DNA of 64,000 nucleotides from contig CAVYXF010000008.1 in the NCBI GenBank assembly GCA_963772335.1, forward strand, positions 186,001 to 250,000. Reading direction: 5' to 3'. Made by a program: the position numbers and the translations under genes. The notes below the pieces were generated by a model that saw only the letters and a program-made list of their open reading frames with translations, was not told the origin of the DNA and ran no database searches. The stretch is from CAVYXF01 sp963772335. GTDB lineage: Bacteria > Pseudomonadota > Alphaproteobacteria > Rhizobiales > Rhodomicrobiaceae. Shown here one piece after another: positions 15,284-25,482 of the stretch (the first letter of the stretch is position 1; the number at the start of each line of letters is the position of its first letter).

Positions 15284-16366
15284 GTGGCTAGCAAAAGGGC
15301 ACTTATTACAGGCGTAACCGGGCAGGATGGCGCTTATCTTGCCGAACTTCTTCTTGGCAAAGGCTATGAAGTGCACGGCATCAAGCGCCGCTCATCTTCA
15401 TTTAATACTGGCCGTGTTGACCAACTCTATGCCGATCCTCATGAGACCGATACCCGCTTCACCCTGCACTATGGCGACCTGACGGATGCGACCAATCTCA
15501 TCCGTCTGGTGCAGGAGGTTCAGCCCAACGAGATCTATAACCTCGCGGCGCAGAGCCATGTGCAGGTGAGCTTCGAGACGCCGGAATATACCGCCAATGC
15601 CGATGCGATCGGCGCCCTGCGGCTCCTGGAGGCGATCCGGATTCTCAAGATGGAGGAGACGGCGCGATTCTACCAAGCCTCCACTTCCGAGCTGTACGGC
15701 CTGGTCCAGGAGGTTCCCCAGCGCGAGACGACGCCCTTCTATCCGCGCTCACCTTACGCGGTGGCCAAGCTCTACGCTTATTGGATCACGGTGAATTACC
15801 GCGAAGCCTATAACATGTTTGCCTGCAACGGCATTCTGTTCAATCACGAGGGGCCGACGCGTGGCGAGACTTTCGTCACCCGGAAGATTACCCGCGCCGT
15901 TGCCGCAATCCACTACGGCCTGCAGAAGACGCTCTATCTCGGCAATCTCAATGCCCGCCGCGACTGGGGGCACGCCCGGGACTACGTCGAAGGCATGTGG
16001 ATGATCCTGCAACAGGAGAAGCCCGAAGACTTTGTGCTTGCAACTGGCGAGATGCACTCAGTCCGCGAGTTCATCGAGAAGGCCTTTTCAGAAACCGGCG
16101 TCACCCTCGCCTGGCGCGGCAAGGACATCGAGGAAGAGGGCGTCAACGACCGCACTGGCGAGGTGCTGGTTAAGATCGACCCGCGCTATTTCCGGCCGAC
16201 CGAGGTCGAGCAGCTGCAGGGCGATGCTTCGAAGGCGCGCACCAAGCTGGGCTGGAAGCCAAAGACCAGCTTTGCTGAACTCGTCAAGGAGATGGTAACG
16301 TTCGACCTCGAAGCCGCCCGGCGGGACAAAACCAACGGCTATGTGACCCAAAGAGCTGCCGAGTAA
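15284..16366 (+). CDS. gmd: GDP-mannose 4,6-dehydratase
   Basis: A 360-residue short-chain dehydrogenase converting GDP-D-mannose to GDP-4-dehydro-6-deoxy-D-mannose, the precursor of GDP-fucose, rhamnose or perosamine. Motifs: the NADP site GVTGQDGAYLAELLL near residue 9, KRRSSSFNTGRVD, the catalytic Tyr-Lys in SPYAVAKLYAYW, and NHEGPTRGETFVTRKI. The start is GTG at 15284. No fucose synthetase or perosamine aminotransferase gene is nearby, so the final sugar cannot be named. It sits behind the glycosyltransferase fusion as a probable surface-polysaccharide pair. Confidence 0.95.
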   Translation: MASKRALITGVTGQDGAYLAELLLGKGYEVHGIKRRSSSFNTGRVDQLYADPHETDTRFTLHYGDLTDATNLIRLVQEVQPNEIYNLAAQSHVQVSFETPEYTANADAIGALRLLEAIRILKMEETARFYQASTSELYGLVQEVPQRETTPFYPRSPYAVAKLYAYWITVNYREAYNMFACNGILFNHEGPTRGETFVTRKITRAVAAIHYGLQKTLYLGNLNARRDWGHARDYVEGMWMILQQEKPEDFVLATGEMHSVREFIEKAFSETGVTLAWRGKDIEEEGVNDRTGEVLVKIDPRYFRPTEVEQLQGDASKARTKLGWKPKTSFAELVKEMVTFDLEAARRDKTNGYVTQRAAE

Positions 16367-16608
16367 GAGGTGAGCTCGGGCCGGCACGCGGTTTCTTTGA
16401 AGCCCCATGCCGACGCCTGGGGCGACTCGAGAATGCGGCACTGCTCCTCGCGGGGAGAAGGCGCTGCCTACCGCAACACACGAATGCTCAGGCACCCGGC
16501 GGCTTGCCGGGCATTGCCGCATTCTGTTGCTCTCTCGCCCTCGCTATTGAAACGCTTCCCAGAGCGACATATAACCCGTCGAGCGCCTGCCGGGGCGTTT
16601 TTCAGTGT

Positions 16609-16682
16609 TGGGGCGTGGCCAAGTGGTAAGGCAACGGGTTTTGGTCCCGTGATCCTAGGTTCGAATCCTAGCGCCCCAGCCA
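16609..16682 (+). tRNA. tRNA-Gln (anticodon TTG)
   Basis: Full cloverleaf: acceptor TGGGGCG pairs with CGCCCCA; anticodon stem ACGGG/CCCGT around the loop TTTTGGT, giving anticodon TTG; T arm CTAGG-TTCGAAT-CCTAG. The discriminator G and the CCA end (16680-16682) are encoded. An IS481-family element begins about 15 bases downstream, but the tRNA is intact. Confidence 0.95.
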
Positions 16683-16696
16683 GCTGCGCTCTGTCC

Positions 16697-17986
16697 GTCC
16701 CGGAGACATCGGTAACAGATTGTACCTAAGACAAAGGTGACAACCTCGTGCCGAACGGGTTGTCGATGGTTTGCAATGTTTTCTGCTCCAGGTCGATATA
16801 TCCCAGATCATACTGCATGAATGAGACGAGCCAAATACCGTCTTCGACCTCCTTGATTCCGAGCCTCTGACCGGCCATGACAGTCGAGATGTTGACCTTC
16901 TTGCGATGCATGCAGATGCGGCCGCAGGCGGTGACGATGATGTCTTTGTCGTGGTAGGGATAATCCAGCTCTGTCAGACCGGCATAGGGCTTGGCTGACG
17001 ACGTATAGATGTCACCCGGCACCTTCATGGCGAGCGCCTCATGGGGCCGCTCTGTGTTGAATTCGCTGACAAAATCGTCGAAACGTGCCTGCTGCTGCAG
17101 GCAGTTCATGCCCGGCGGCCGCGTGGCCTCCTTCTTGAGCGTCAGATGCATGCGCTCATGGCGGCCGTTCTGCTGCGGGTGGCCCGGTCGGATCCGCTCG
17201 AGGGCAATGCCGAGCCTGAGCCACCAGACCGAGAGCTTTGAGAGATTGTAAAGCCCGTTGGGCGAGGCGAAGGGCAGACCGTTGTCGCTGCGAATGGCGT
17301 TGGGCAGGCCGCGCTCGGTGAAGAGGCGCTGGAAAGCGCTGAAAACGCCGTCTTCCTTTATTGTCTCAAGGGCTTCGCAGGCCAGAAGCATGCGCGAGGC
17401 CTGGTCGGTGACTGTCAAAGGGTAACAGTAGCGGCCGTTGCCAAGCTTGAACTCGCCCTTGAAGTCGGCACACCAGAGATCGTTGGGGGCGATCGCCGCC
17501 GACAGGGCCGTGCCCTGGGCCGTGAAGCGCCGGCTTTGACGGGCGCGCTTCACCAGGCCGTGCCGGTCGAGAACGGCATGCACGGTGCTTTTGGCCGGCA
17601 CCCGCACATCGCTGTTCAGGCGCCGCACCAGCAGTTCGCGGATCTTGCGTGCCCCCCAATGCGGCTTCTCCCGCTTCAGCCGCACGATCAGGGCTTCCAC
17701 CTGGTCGGGCAACTGATTGGCATAGCGAACCGGCCGGCGCGACCGATCCGTCAGCGCATCCACGCCCTCCTGGCGGTAGCGATTGAAGATCTTATAGCCG
17801 GTCTTGCGCGAGATTCCGAACTCCCCGCACAACTCACTCATGCCTTCGCCGTCCAACAGACGGCCGATGAAACGCACGCGTTCATCCATCACCGAACACT
17901 CTCTCCACGGCATCAACACCTCCCGAAAAGCCGGAAAAGTGTTACCCATGTGTCCGGTACAAACCGTCACCTATGTCTCGGGTCGG
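16697..17986. mobile_element. IS481-family insertion sequence
   Basis: About 1.29 kb with imperfect terminal inverted repeats. The left end at 16697 has GTCCCGGAGACATCGGTAAC and the right end, read inward, has GACCCGAGACATAGGTGAC; similarity continues inward through TTGTACC and a second GGTRAC block about 40 bases in. The single transposase gene appears intact. Exact edges and a target duplication could not be fixed by eye. It lies between tRNA-Gln and an accessory patch. Confidence 0.85.
16726..17913 (-). CDS. IS481-family transposase (DDE integrase core)
   Basis: A 395-residue transposase. The N-terminus has helix-turn-helix parts (MSELCGEFGISRKTGYKIFNRY). The integrase core has the three acidic residues in context: Asp in LWCADFKGEF, Asp in IRSDNGLPFAS and Glu in NGRHERMHLTLKKE; TERPHEAL near the end is family-typical. 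I start it at MPWRECSVMDERVRF, the usual IS481-family start; a longer in-frame start at 17970 falls inside the terminal repeat. No frameshift or stop is seen, so it may be active. Confidence 0.92.
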   Translation of the reverse strand: MPWRECSVMDERVRFIGRLLDGEGMSELCGEFGISRKTGYKIFNRYRQEGVDALTDRSRRPVRYANQLPDQVEALIVRLKREKPHWGARKIRELLVRRLNSDVRVPAKSTVHAVLDRHGLVKRARQSRRFTAQGTALSAAIAPNDLWCADFKGEFKLGNGRYCYPLTVTDQASRMLLACEALETIKEDGVFSAFQRLFTERGLPNAIRSDNGLPFASPNGLYNLSKLSVWWLRLGIALERIRPGHPQQNGRHERMHLTLKKEATRPPGMNCLQQQARFDDFVSEFNTERPHEALAMKVPGDIYTSSAKPYAGLTELDYPYHDKDIIVTACGRICMHRKKVNISTVMAGQRLGIKEVEDGIWLVSFMQYDLGYIDLEQKTLQTIDNPFGTRLSPLS

Positions 17987-18429
17987 GCATGCTTCGTGTT
18001 AATATCTAACATTGTCAGTAAGTTACACGCAAACAGAAGATCATTGCGTACCCAACTGCTTACCCAGCTTGCGTCCCCTTGCGACCGTAAGCGAACAGCG
18101 GAACGAAGGAGGTTCCGACGCGTCTAGCCGCTGATACTAAACGGGATGCGTCGCTTTCATGGCTTACCTCCCGTGCCGGGCTTGTGGACAACATGCAGCT
18201 CGCCTTTCTATTTACAAATAACTCTATTATGAAATAGCTCATGATCTGATGGGCCGATGGGATCACGGCTGGCTCACAGATCGAAGTTTCAAACCGTCAG
18301 CCGCATGGGGATTAGACGCTGACGAGTTGAATAGCAGAGGCATCCCGCGCGCGGCGCGGATAATTCTGCGCTTGGGACGCCTGGGGGAACGCCTCGGGCT
18401 TGGTGGAGATGGAGATGATTGGGGGAATT
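17987..18429. other. Accessory intergenic region before the PadR-like gene
   Basis: No gene is seen. The region is less GC-rich than the window at 18190-18240. It contains CTATT-N4-AATAG at 18224-18237, a perfect 14-base palindrome about 190 bases before the PadR-like start, which could be an operator. No second copy of the tRNA 3' end is found, so I see no integrase attachment site. Confidence 0.35.
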
Positions 18430-18816
18430 ATGAAAACGACCAGTCGTTTGGCTCTGGTTGCTGCTGCGGGCAAAGGAGGCCAGGTGCTCGTGGGGACATT
18501 CCAGATGGACGTGCTCCAAAGCGTGTGCGCCTTGAGATCGGCTGCCTATGGAGCGAACGTGCTCCGCCACCTTGAGCATAAGCTCGGGCGTGAAATTCAC
18601 ATGCCGCAGGTATACGCGGCATTGATCCGGCTTGAGGGGCTGGGGTTGATTTCGTCCCACAAGGACGAAGAGGCATCCGCAGGAAAGCGAGGGCGAACCC
18701 GCCGCGTTTATCACATCGAAGCGCCGGGGCTGCGGATGTTAGAGGCGGGTGAGCTCTCCAGGGTGGCGCTAGACGGGGGACTTAATGAGCATGAGCGGGC
18801 GGCCAGTCCGGCCTAA
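18430..18816 (+). CDS. PadR-like winged-helix transcriptional regulator
   Basis: A protein of about 128 residues. The winged helix is visible as FQMDVLQSVCALRSAAYGANV, LGREIHMPQVYAALIRLEGLG and RRVYHIEAPGLRMLEAGEL; the pattern of a Tyr-rich recognition helix followed by a wing with GRTRRVY is that of PadR repressors. The C-terminal dimerisation helix is short, placing it among minimal PadR proteins. The start is uncertain: ATG at 18430 follows GGGGG, but in-frame starts exist from 18400. It overlaps the next small gene by 32 bases, so both are probably one transcript. Confidence 0.72.
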   Translation: MKTTSRLALVAAAGKGGQVLVGTFQMDVLQSVCALRSAAYGANVLRHLEHKLGREIHMPQVYAALIRLEGLGLISSHKDEEASAGKRGRTRRVYHIEAPGLRMLEAGELSRVALDGGLNEHERAASPA

Positions 18817-19042
18817 GAAATGGGTGCTCAAGATTATCTGCTTGGGCACTGCCTTGCAAGGTGACGAGGACGAGCATCTTCGTCACTTCTACCGCGTCTA
18901 TCTTCGGAAGGCGCGAAAATATGGGCGCAGACATGCAGACGGCTATGCCCGAAAGGAAGCCTTTCGGTGGGCATACTACATGTCACGCGAACTCATCGTG
19001 TGGGCCGCCAAGTTCATATTTGGTCTGCGCAGCGTCAGGTAG
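18785..19042 (+). CDS. Small basic protein coupled to the PadR-like gene
   Basis: An 85-residue protein that I do not recognise. It is rich in Arg, Lys and aromatic residues (HFYRVYLRKARKYGRRHADGY) and ends in a moderately hydrophobic helix (MSRELIVWAAKFIFGL) that could touch a membrane or form a helical bundle. GGGGG lies six bases before the ATG at 18785, inside the end of the PadR-like gene, which supports real translation. It sits in an accessory patch next to an IS element and may be partner or target of the regulator. Confidence 0.5.
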   Translation: MSMSGRPVRPKKWVLKIICLGTALQGDEDEHLRHFYRVYLRKARKYGRRHADGYARKEAFRWAYYMSRELIVWAAKFIFGLRSVR

Positions 19043-19320
19043 CTCGCCTTCCGTCGGAGAGCGGACAGGGGTGACTGTCCCTCCTCCTCATAGTGGTTCG
19101 AGCTACATCGTGAACCTGCGTCGAACCCACCTGGTGTCCGGTACTGACGAAGTCGATGACGCCTCTGGTTCACCCTTGTGGCTGAACCGCACAATCTAGG
19201 CAGTGATCGGCCGGGGCTTGGCATCATAGACTGCCAGACGCTTCCCCTGCTGGCGATCTCCTGACGCCAGATGCCGGGCGAGTGGAGTTACCCAATGTCC
19301 GATGAGGGCGACGCGGGCCG

Positions 19321-19836
19321 CTACATAGCGCCGGCGCCGCGCGAGATCGCGGCAACACCGGTGCGCGCCACCTCGACGAGACCGAGCGGCTGCATCAGCG
19401 TAATGAACTGCTCCACCTTTGAGATGCGCCCCGTCAGCTCAAAGACGAAATGCTCGGTGGAGGCATCGACGACCTGGGCACGGAACGCCTCGGCGAGCCG
19501 CAAAGCCTCGACCCGCTTTTCGCCCTTGCCCGCCACTTTGATCAGCGCCAGCTCGCGGGCGATCGGGTTGCCTTTCACTGTCAGGTCGGTGACGTCGTGG
19601 ACGGGAACGAGCCGCTCGAGCTGCGAATGGATCTGGTCGATCACCATCGGCGAGCCGGTGGTCACGATGGTCATGCGCGACAGGTTTCGCTCATGCACCA
19701 CCTCCGAGACGGTCAGCGAATCGATGTTGTAGCCGCGCCCGGAAAACAGGCCAACGACCCGCGCGAGTACGCCCGGCTCGTTGTCAGTGAGGATTGCCAA
19801 AGTGTGCTGCTCGCGGACTTCCTGTCGATCGCTCAT
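19321..19836 (-). CDS. ilvH: Acetolactate synthase small (regulatory) subunit
   Basis: A 171-residue regulatory subunit of acetohydroxyacid synthase. The N-terminal ACT domain is clear: LAILTDNEPGVLARVVGLFSGRGYNIDSLTV starts near residue 12 (given here in parts: NEPGVLARVVGLF, GRGYNIDSLTV). ACT domains bind valine for feedback inhibition. The C-terminal part has FELTGRISKVEQFITLMQPLG, as in IlvH. It follows ilvB on the same strand but 287 bases away, because a large palindromic repeat lies between them. The downstream region to 19043 shows no gene. Confidence 0.95.
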   Translation of the reverse strand: MSDRQEVREQHTLAILTDNEPGVLARVVGLFSGRGYNIDSLTVSEVVHERNLSRMTIVTTGSPMVIDQIHSQLERLVPVHDVTDLTVKGNPIARELALIKVAGKGEKRVEALRLAEAFRAQVVDASTEHFVFELTGRISKVEQFITLMQPLGLVEVARTGVAAISRGAGAM

Positions 19837-19889
19837 GGGGTTGCCTGTTGAATGTCTCGGGTTGAATATCTCTCGTTCTGCGTATCTGG

Positions 19890-20095
19890 CAAAAGCCCCC
19901 TCACCCGGCCGCCTGCGGCGTCCGCCCTCTCCCGCGAGGGGAGAGGCCTATCGTGCCCGTTGCGAGGCACCGTCTCACGTCCGCAGGGTGCAGCCCTCTC
20001 CCCGTGGCGAACGCTTGTCGTTCGCCATAAAGGCTCACGACTCGGGAGAGGCGGCGAGGTCCGTCAGGACCGAAGCTGGGTGAGGGCGCTTTTCA
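19890..20095. repeat. Dispersed palindromic repeat (REP/RIME-like), copy 2
   Basis: About 205 bases between ilvB and ilvH, the largest copy. The outer blocks CCCCCTCACCCGGCCGCC and GCTGGGTGAGGGCGC are inverted to each other; inside are CCCTCTCCCGCGAGGGGAGAGG, GGCGAACGCTTGTCGTTCGCC and GTCCGTCAGGACCGA. The transcript could fold into a long branched hairpin and alter the ratio of the two subunits. Confidence 0.8.
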
Positions 20096-20123
20096 CGGCA
20101 CCGCCCCGCCCATCCGCCGCCGG

Positions 20124-21890
<1,767 letters not shown>

Positions 21891-22010
21891 TGGTCCCTCT
21901 CCATCCAACTCGAAAACGCCGTCCGCTTTCGGCCAAAACTTTACCACATCCTGCCCAAAAAATGACGCAGGGCGCCTGAAGAAGGAGGCCGGCATGTGAA
22001 CGGAGGTTTC

Positions 22011-22038
22011 AAAATACCGCACGAAATTTTTATGTCAA
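22011..22038 (-). promoter_or_regulatory. Candidate sigma-70-type promoter of ilvB
   Basis: On the minus strand TTGACA (22038-22033) and TATTTT (22016-22011) are separated by 16 bases, close to the sigma-70 consensus. The predicted start is near 22004, giving a leader of about 115 bases. I see no leader peptide rich in Ile, Leu or Val. Confidence 0.55.
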
Positions 22039-22080
22039 CTTTAACAGAGCAAGATTATATAACACAACGATCTATATTGT

Positions 22081-23025
22081 TTACGAATATTGCGTAGAGG
22101 CTGTACTCCACGAAATCATATTACGCCGTGCCCAGGTGAGCTGTCTTTTCACATAACGACGTGTGTCGGTCTTCGCCCGATCGAGCGCTGCTGAAAAACT
22201 GAGCTGCCCGCGCAAATGCGCCGACAGCGGAGCAACGCCGAGCGCGCGCAGTGCCGGTACGACTGGCGGCAAGTCGAGCGACATCAGATGGCGAACCTCC
22301 TCCAGCGCGCCCGCCTCGATCATCCGGTCGAGCCGCACCTCGCAGTGGGCGTAGAGCTCGGCGCGCGGCGGGGCAACGTAAAGCCTTTGCGTCTCCGCCT
22401 GGCGGACCAGCGGCTCACCTTCCTGCTCGTGCCACGCGCTCAGGGAGCGACCGGTGCCGGAGAGCACTTCGAGAGCCCGCACGATGCGCTGCGGATCGGT
22501 CGGGCGCAGGCGCTTGGCCATGACGGGGTCGCGGCGAGCCAGCTCATCATGCAGCAGGGCAGGGCCGAGCCGCGCCGCCTCCCGGCGCCAATGGAGACGC
22601 ACATCCTCAGGAATGTCCGGCACTGGCGAGAGCCCTTCGAGAAGCGCTTTAAAGTAAAGCCCCGTGCCGCCGACGATGATCAGGGGGAGCCCGCCTGCCC
22701 GCGCGGCCTCCACGAGCGGGGTAACATCGGCCAGCCAATCCGCGACCGAATACGCCTCGCGGGCCGGCCGCACGCCGTAGAGCCGATGCGGAATCCGCTG
22801 CTCATCCACAGCCGTGGGCCTCGCCGTGAGGATGCGCAGCTCGCGGTAAACCTGCATACTGTCGGCATTGACGATGATCGCGCCCGACTCCTCCGCCAGG
22901 CGCATGGCGAGAGCAGACTTGCCGCTCGCGGTTGGGCCTGCGATAAGAGTAAAGAGCGGCTTGTGGCTTGCATCGCCGCCGGCGCTCAACTCATCATCCG
23001 GCACATCTAATGACTCTTCTGCCAT
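22081..23025 (-). CDS. miaA: tRNA dimethylallyltransferase
   Basis: A 314-residue enzyme adding the isopentenyl group to A37 of tRNAs that read codons starting with U. Motifs: the P-loop LIAGPTASGKSALA near residues 27-40, NADSMQVYRELRILTARP, PHRLYGV, IIVGGTGLYFKALLEG, and DPQRIVRALEV. The C-terminus has the usual RYVKRQLTWARR. The open frame runs far upstream, through the antisense of serB, but conservation starts near LFTLIAGPT. The ATG at 23025 overlaps the divergent serB ATG in CATG; an inner GTG at 23004 is an alternative. Confidence 0.93.
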   Translation of the reverse strand: MAEESLDVPDDELSAGGDASHKPLFTLIAGPTASGKSALAMRLAEESGAIIVNADSMQVYRELRILTARPTAVDEQRIPHRLYGVRPAREAYSVADWLADVTPLVEAARAGGLPLIIVGGTGLYFKALLEGLSPVPDIPEDVRLHWRREAARLGPALLHDELARRDPVMAKRLRPTDPQRIVRALEVLSGTGRSLSAWHEQEGEPLVRQAETQRLYVAPPRAELYAHCEVRLDRMIEAGALEEVRHLMSLDLPPVVPALRALGVAPLSAHLRGQLSFSAALDRAKTDTRRYVKRQLTWARRNMISWSTASTQYS

Positions 23026-23923
23026 GTCGCATGTCTTAACGCTGATCGCTGCTCCCGGCTCTGACGAATTACTTGGCAAAGCCATGGAGGAGGTGCAGGG
23101 CAGCCTGGATGCCGCCAAGGCGCCCTTCTGGCTGGCGCCGGGGCAAGCCTGCGATATTCCGTTCCGGCCGGCAAGCGAAGCGGCGGTTGGCGATGCGCGC
23201 ACGCTCGTTGCTCGCGTGGCCGGCGCCATGCCGATTGACGCCGCGATCCAGCCGCTCGAAAACCGGCGCAAGCGTCTGCTCGTTGCGGATATGGATTCCA
23301 CCATCATCCAGCAGGAATGCCTCGACGAGATCGCCAAGGTTGCCGGCATCGGTCCACAGATCGCCGCCATCACCGAGCGCGCCATGCAGGGCGAGCTGGA
23401 CTTCGAGGCCGCGCTCAAGGAGCGTATCGGCCTTTTGCGCGGTTTTCCACTTGCTCGGCTGCAAGAGGTGCTGGAGGCCTCGATCAGCTTGACACCGGGC
23501 GCGCCAACGCTTACCGCGACGATGCGAACCCATGGCGCGCGTTGCGTGCTGGTCTCTGGCGGGTTCACCTTCTTCACCGGTGCCGTGGCAATGATGGCGG
23601 GTTTCGATGCCCATTTCGGCAACAGCTTCCTGGTCGAGGATGACGCAGTGGTGGGCGTTGCCGAGCCGATCTTGGGGAAGAATGCCAAGTTGGCAACATT
23701 GAAGAATGAAGCCATGAGCCTCGGCATTGGCGAGAGCGAGGCGATAGCCGTCGGCGACGGCGCAAATGACCTCGATATGTTGAAAGCGGCCGGCCTCGGG
23801 GTCGCATTCCATGCCAAGCCGATCGTCGCGCGTGAGGCGGCGGCTTGCATCAATCACGGGGACTTGACCAGCCTGCTTTTCCTTCAGGGCTACAGGCAAA
23901 CCGATTTCGTTGATCAATTTTGA
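23024..23923 (+). CDS. serB: Phosphoserine phosphatase
   Basis: A 299-residue HAD-family phosphatase, the last step of serine synthesis. The nucleophile motif is DMDSTIIQQE with Asp89 and Asp91; motif II is VSGGFTFFTG; motif IV is VGDGANDLDML. The N-terminal 80 residues correspond to the ACT-like regulatory part in reduced form. Length matches alphaproteobacterial SerB. The chosen ATG shares two bases with the miaA start on the other strand, so its promoter must lie in miaA coding sequence. No clear ribosome site is visible. Its stop is 10 bases before the ugd start. Confidence 0.94.
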   Translation: MSHVLTLIAAPGSDELLGKAMEEVQGSLDAAKAPFWLAPGQACDIPFRPASEAAVGDARTLVARVAGAMPIDAAIQPLENRRKRLLVADMDSTIIQQECLDEIAKVAGIGPQIAAITERAMQGELDFEAALKERIGLLRGFPLARLQEVLEASISLTPGAPTLTATMRTHGARCVLVSGGFTFFTGAVAMMAGFDAHFGNSFLVEDDAVVGVAEPILGKNAKLATLKNEAMSLGIGESEAIAVGDGANDLDMLKAAGLGVAFHAKPIVAREAAACINHGDLTSLLFLQGYRQTDFVDQF

Positions 23924-23933
23924 GGGACATCCG

Positions 23934-25268
23934 GTGAATATCTGCATGATTGGTGCAGGCTATGTTGGCCTGGTCTCAGCCGTTTGCTTTTCCGAATTCG
24001 GCTGGAATGTCTGTTGCGTCGACAACGATCCCGAGAAGGTCTCGCAGCTCAAAGCAGGGCAGGTGCCGATTTACGAGCCCGGCCTTGAGGAGATGCTGCA
24101 TCGGAACGCCGCCAATGGGCGTATCCAGTTCACCACCAATCTCGGTGCGGCGCTTCGGGGGACCAATCTGGTTTTCCTCGCGGTCGGCACGCCGATGCGG
24201 CGCGGCGACGGCTACGCTGATCTGAGCTATGTCTACAAGGCGGTCGAGGAGATTGCGCCGCATCTCGACGAGTTTTGCGTGATCACCACTAAGTCGACCG
24301 TCCCCGTCGGCACCAGCCGGGAGATCGAGCGGCGCATCCGTGCGCTCCGGCCCGACGCGGACTTCGCCGTCTGCTCCAATCCGGAATTCCTGCGTGAGGG
24401 CTCGGCGATCCAGGATTTCACCCACCCCGACCGCGTGCTGGTCGGCATCGACGACGACAATTCGCGCGCCCGCGAAGTGATGGAGCGTGTCTATGAGCCG
24501 CTGCGCCTGCGTAACGCGCCGATCATGTTCTGCTCGCGCGAATCCGCCGAGCTCGCCAAATACGCGGCCAACTCCTTCCTGGCGCTGAAGATCAGCTTCA
24601 TCAACGAGATTGCCGATCTGTGTGAGGGCATCGGCGCCGATGTCCAGGAGGTGGCGAGCGCGATCGGCTCCGACCGGCGCATCGGCGACAAGTTCCTGCA
24701 TCCCGGCCCGGGCTATGGCGGCTCCTGCTTCCCGAAAGACGTTTCGGCGCTGATCCGTACCGCGCGCGAGGCGCGCAGCCCGCTCACGATCATTGAGCAG
24801 GTGGAGAAGGTGAATACCGAGCGCAAGATCGCCATGGCCCAGCGGATCGAGCGCGCGATGGGCGGAAGCGTACGCGACAAGACCATTGCTGTGCTGGGCG
24901 TCACCTTCAAGCCCAATACCGACGACATGCGCGACGCGCCGAGCCTCGTTATTCTCCCGCTTCTTGCCGAGCGCGGCGCGACCTTGCGTGTCTACGATCC
25001 GCAAGGGCGCAAGCAGGCCGAGCCGCTTTTGCCCGGCCTCACTTGGTGCGAGAATGCCCTCGAAGCCGCCGATGGCGCGGACGCTGCGGTGGTACTGACC
25101 GAGTGGAACGAGTTCCGCGCCATCAACATGCGCAAAATGAGGACTCTGATGCGAGGGGATGTGCTCGTCGATCTGCGCAACGTATTCCGGCGCTCGCATG
25201 CGGCGAGCAACGGCTTCCGTTACACCGATATCGGCCGCACGCCATCTGCCGAGGAGAGCGCTGAGTAA
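23934..25268 (+). CDS. ugd: UDP-glucose 6-dehydrogenase
   Basis: A 444-residue NAD-dependent enzyme oxidising UDP-glucose to UDP-glucuronate for acidic polysaccharides. The N-terminal Rossmann motif is MIGAGYVGLVSAVCFSEFG; the catalytic Cys265 is in GYGGSCFPKD; KSTVPVGTS and SNPEFLREGSA are family signatures. The C-terminal half has GVTFKPNTDDMRDAPS. I choose the GTG at 23934, with GAGGGA before it; an upstream TTG would overlap serB. It probably serves the exopolysaccharide made by the glycosyltransferase and acetyltransferase genes nearby. Confidence 0.95.
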   Translation: MNICMIGAGYVGLVSAVCFSEFGWNVCCVDNDPEKVSQLKAGQVPIYEPGLEEMLHRNAANGRIQFTTNLGAALRGTNLVFLAVGTPMRRGDGYADLSYVYKAVEEIAPHLDEFCVITTKSTVPVGTSREIERRIRALRPDADFAVCSNPEFLREGSAIQDFTHPDRVLVGIDDDNSRAREVMERVYEPLRLRNAPIMFCSRESAELAKYAANSFLALKISFINEIADLCEGIGADVQEVASAIGSDRRIGDKFLHPGPGYGGSCFPKDVSALIRTAREARSPLTIIEQVEKVNTERKIAMAQRIERAMGGSVRDKTIAVLGVTFKPNTDDMRDAPSLVILPLLAERGATLRVYDPQGRKQAEPLLPGLTWCENALEAADGADAAVVLTEWNEFRAINMRKMRTLMRGDVLVDLRNVFRRSHAASNGFRYTDIGRTPSAEESAE

Positions 25269-25388
25269 CGTGAATAGCTTTACGCTTAGCCCCTTATAGC
25301 TGCGGTTGCGAATTCGCACCGCCCGCGGGCGCTCCTTCTCAAGCTACGTCAACCGTGAAAGTGCGGGCTTGAACATGACGGCGATAGT

Positions 25389-25482
25389 CCTCTCCCATGG
25401 GGAGAGCCGGGTGAGGGCGTACGGCTTATCGATAGTTAGTAACCCCTCACCCTGTCCCTCTCCCGCTGGGAGAGGGGACCAG
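25389..25482. repeat. Dispersed palindromic repeat (REP/RIME-like), copy 3
   Basis: Two blocks, CTCTCCCATGGGGAGAG followed by CCGGGTGAGGG, and CCCCTCACCCTG followed by CTCTCCCGCTGGGAGAG, are inverted to each other. The right block runs into the 3' end of the histidine kinase gene and supplies its last codons. Confidence 0.75.

Noticed and set aside
16584..16602. Terminator hairpin CGCC-N6-GGCG followed by five Ts before the tRNA
   Set aside because: The stem is only 4 bases, too short to be convincing.
16609..19320. Genomic island integrated at tRNA-Gln
   Set aside because: There is no integrase and no duplicate of the tRNA 3' end; only an IS element and two genes are present.
21891..22010. 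Leader-peptide attenuator for ilvB
   Set aside because: The short frame in the leader is in phase with ilvB and lacks runs of Ile, Leu or Val codons.
23026..23853. N-terminal 276 residues of the long miaA open frame
   Set aside because: They lie antisense to serB and have no conserved features; MiaA itself begins near 23025.
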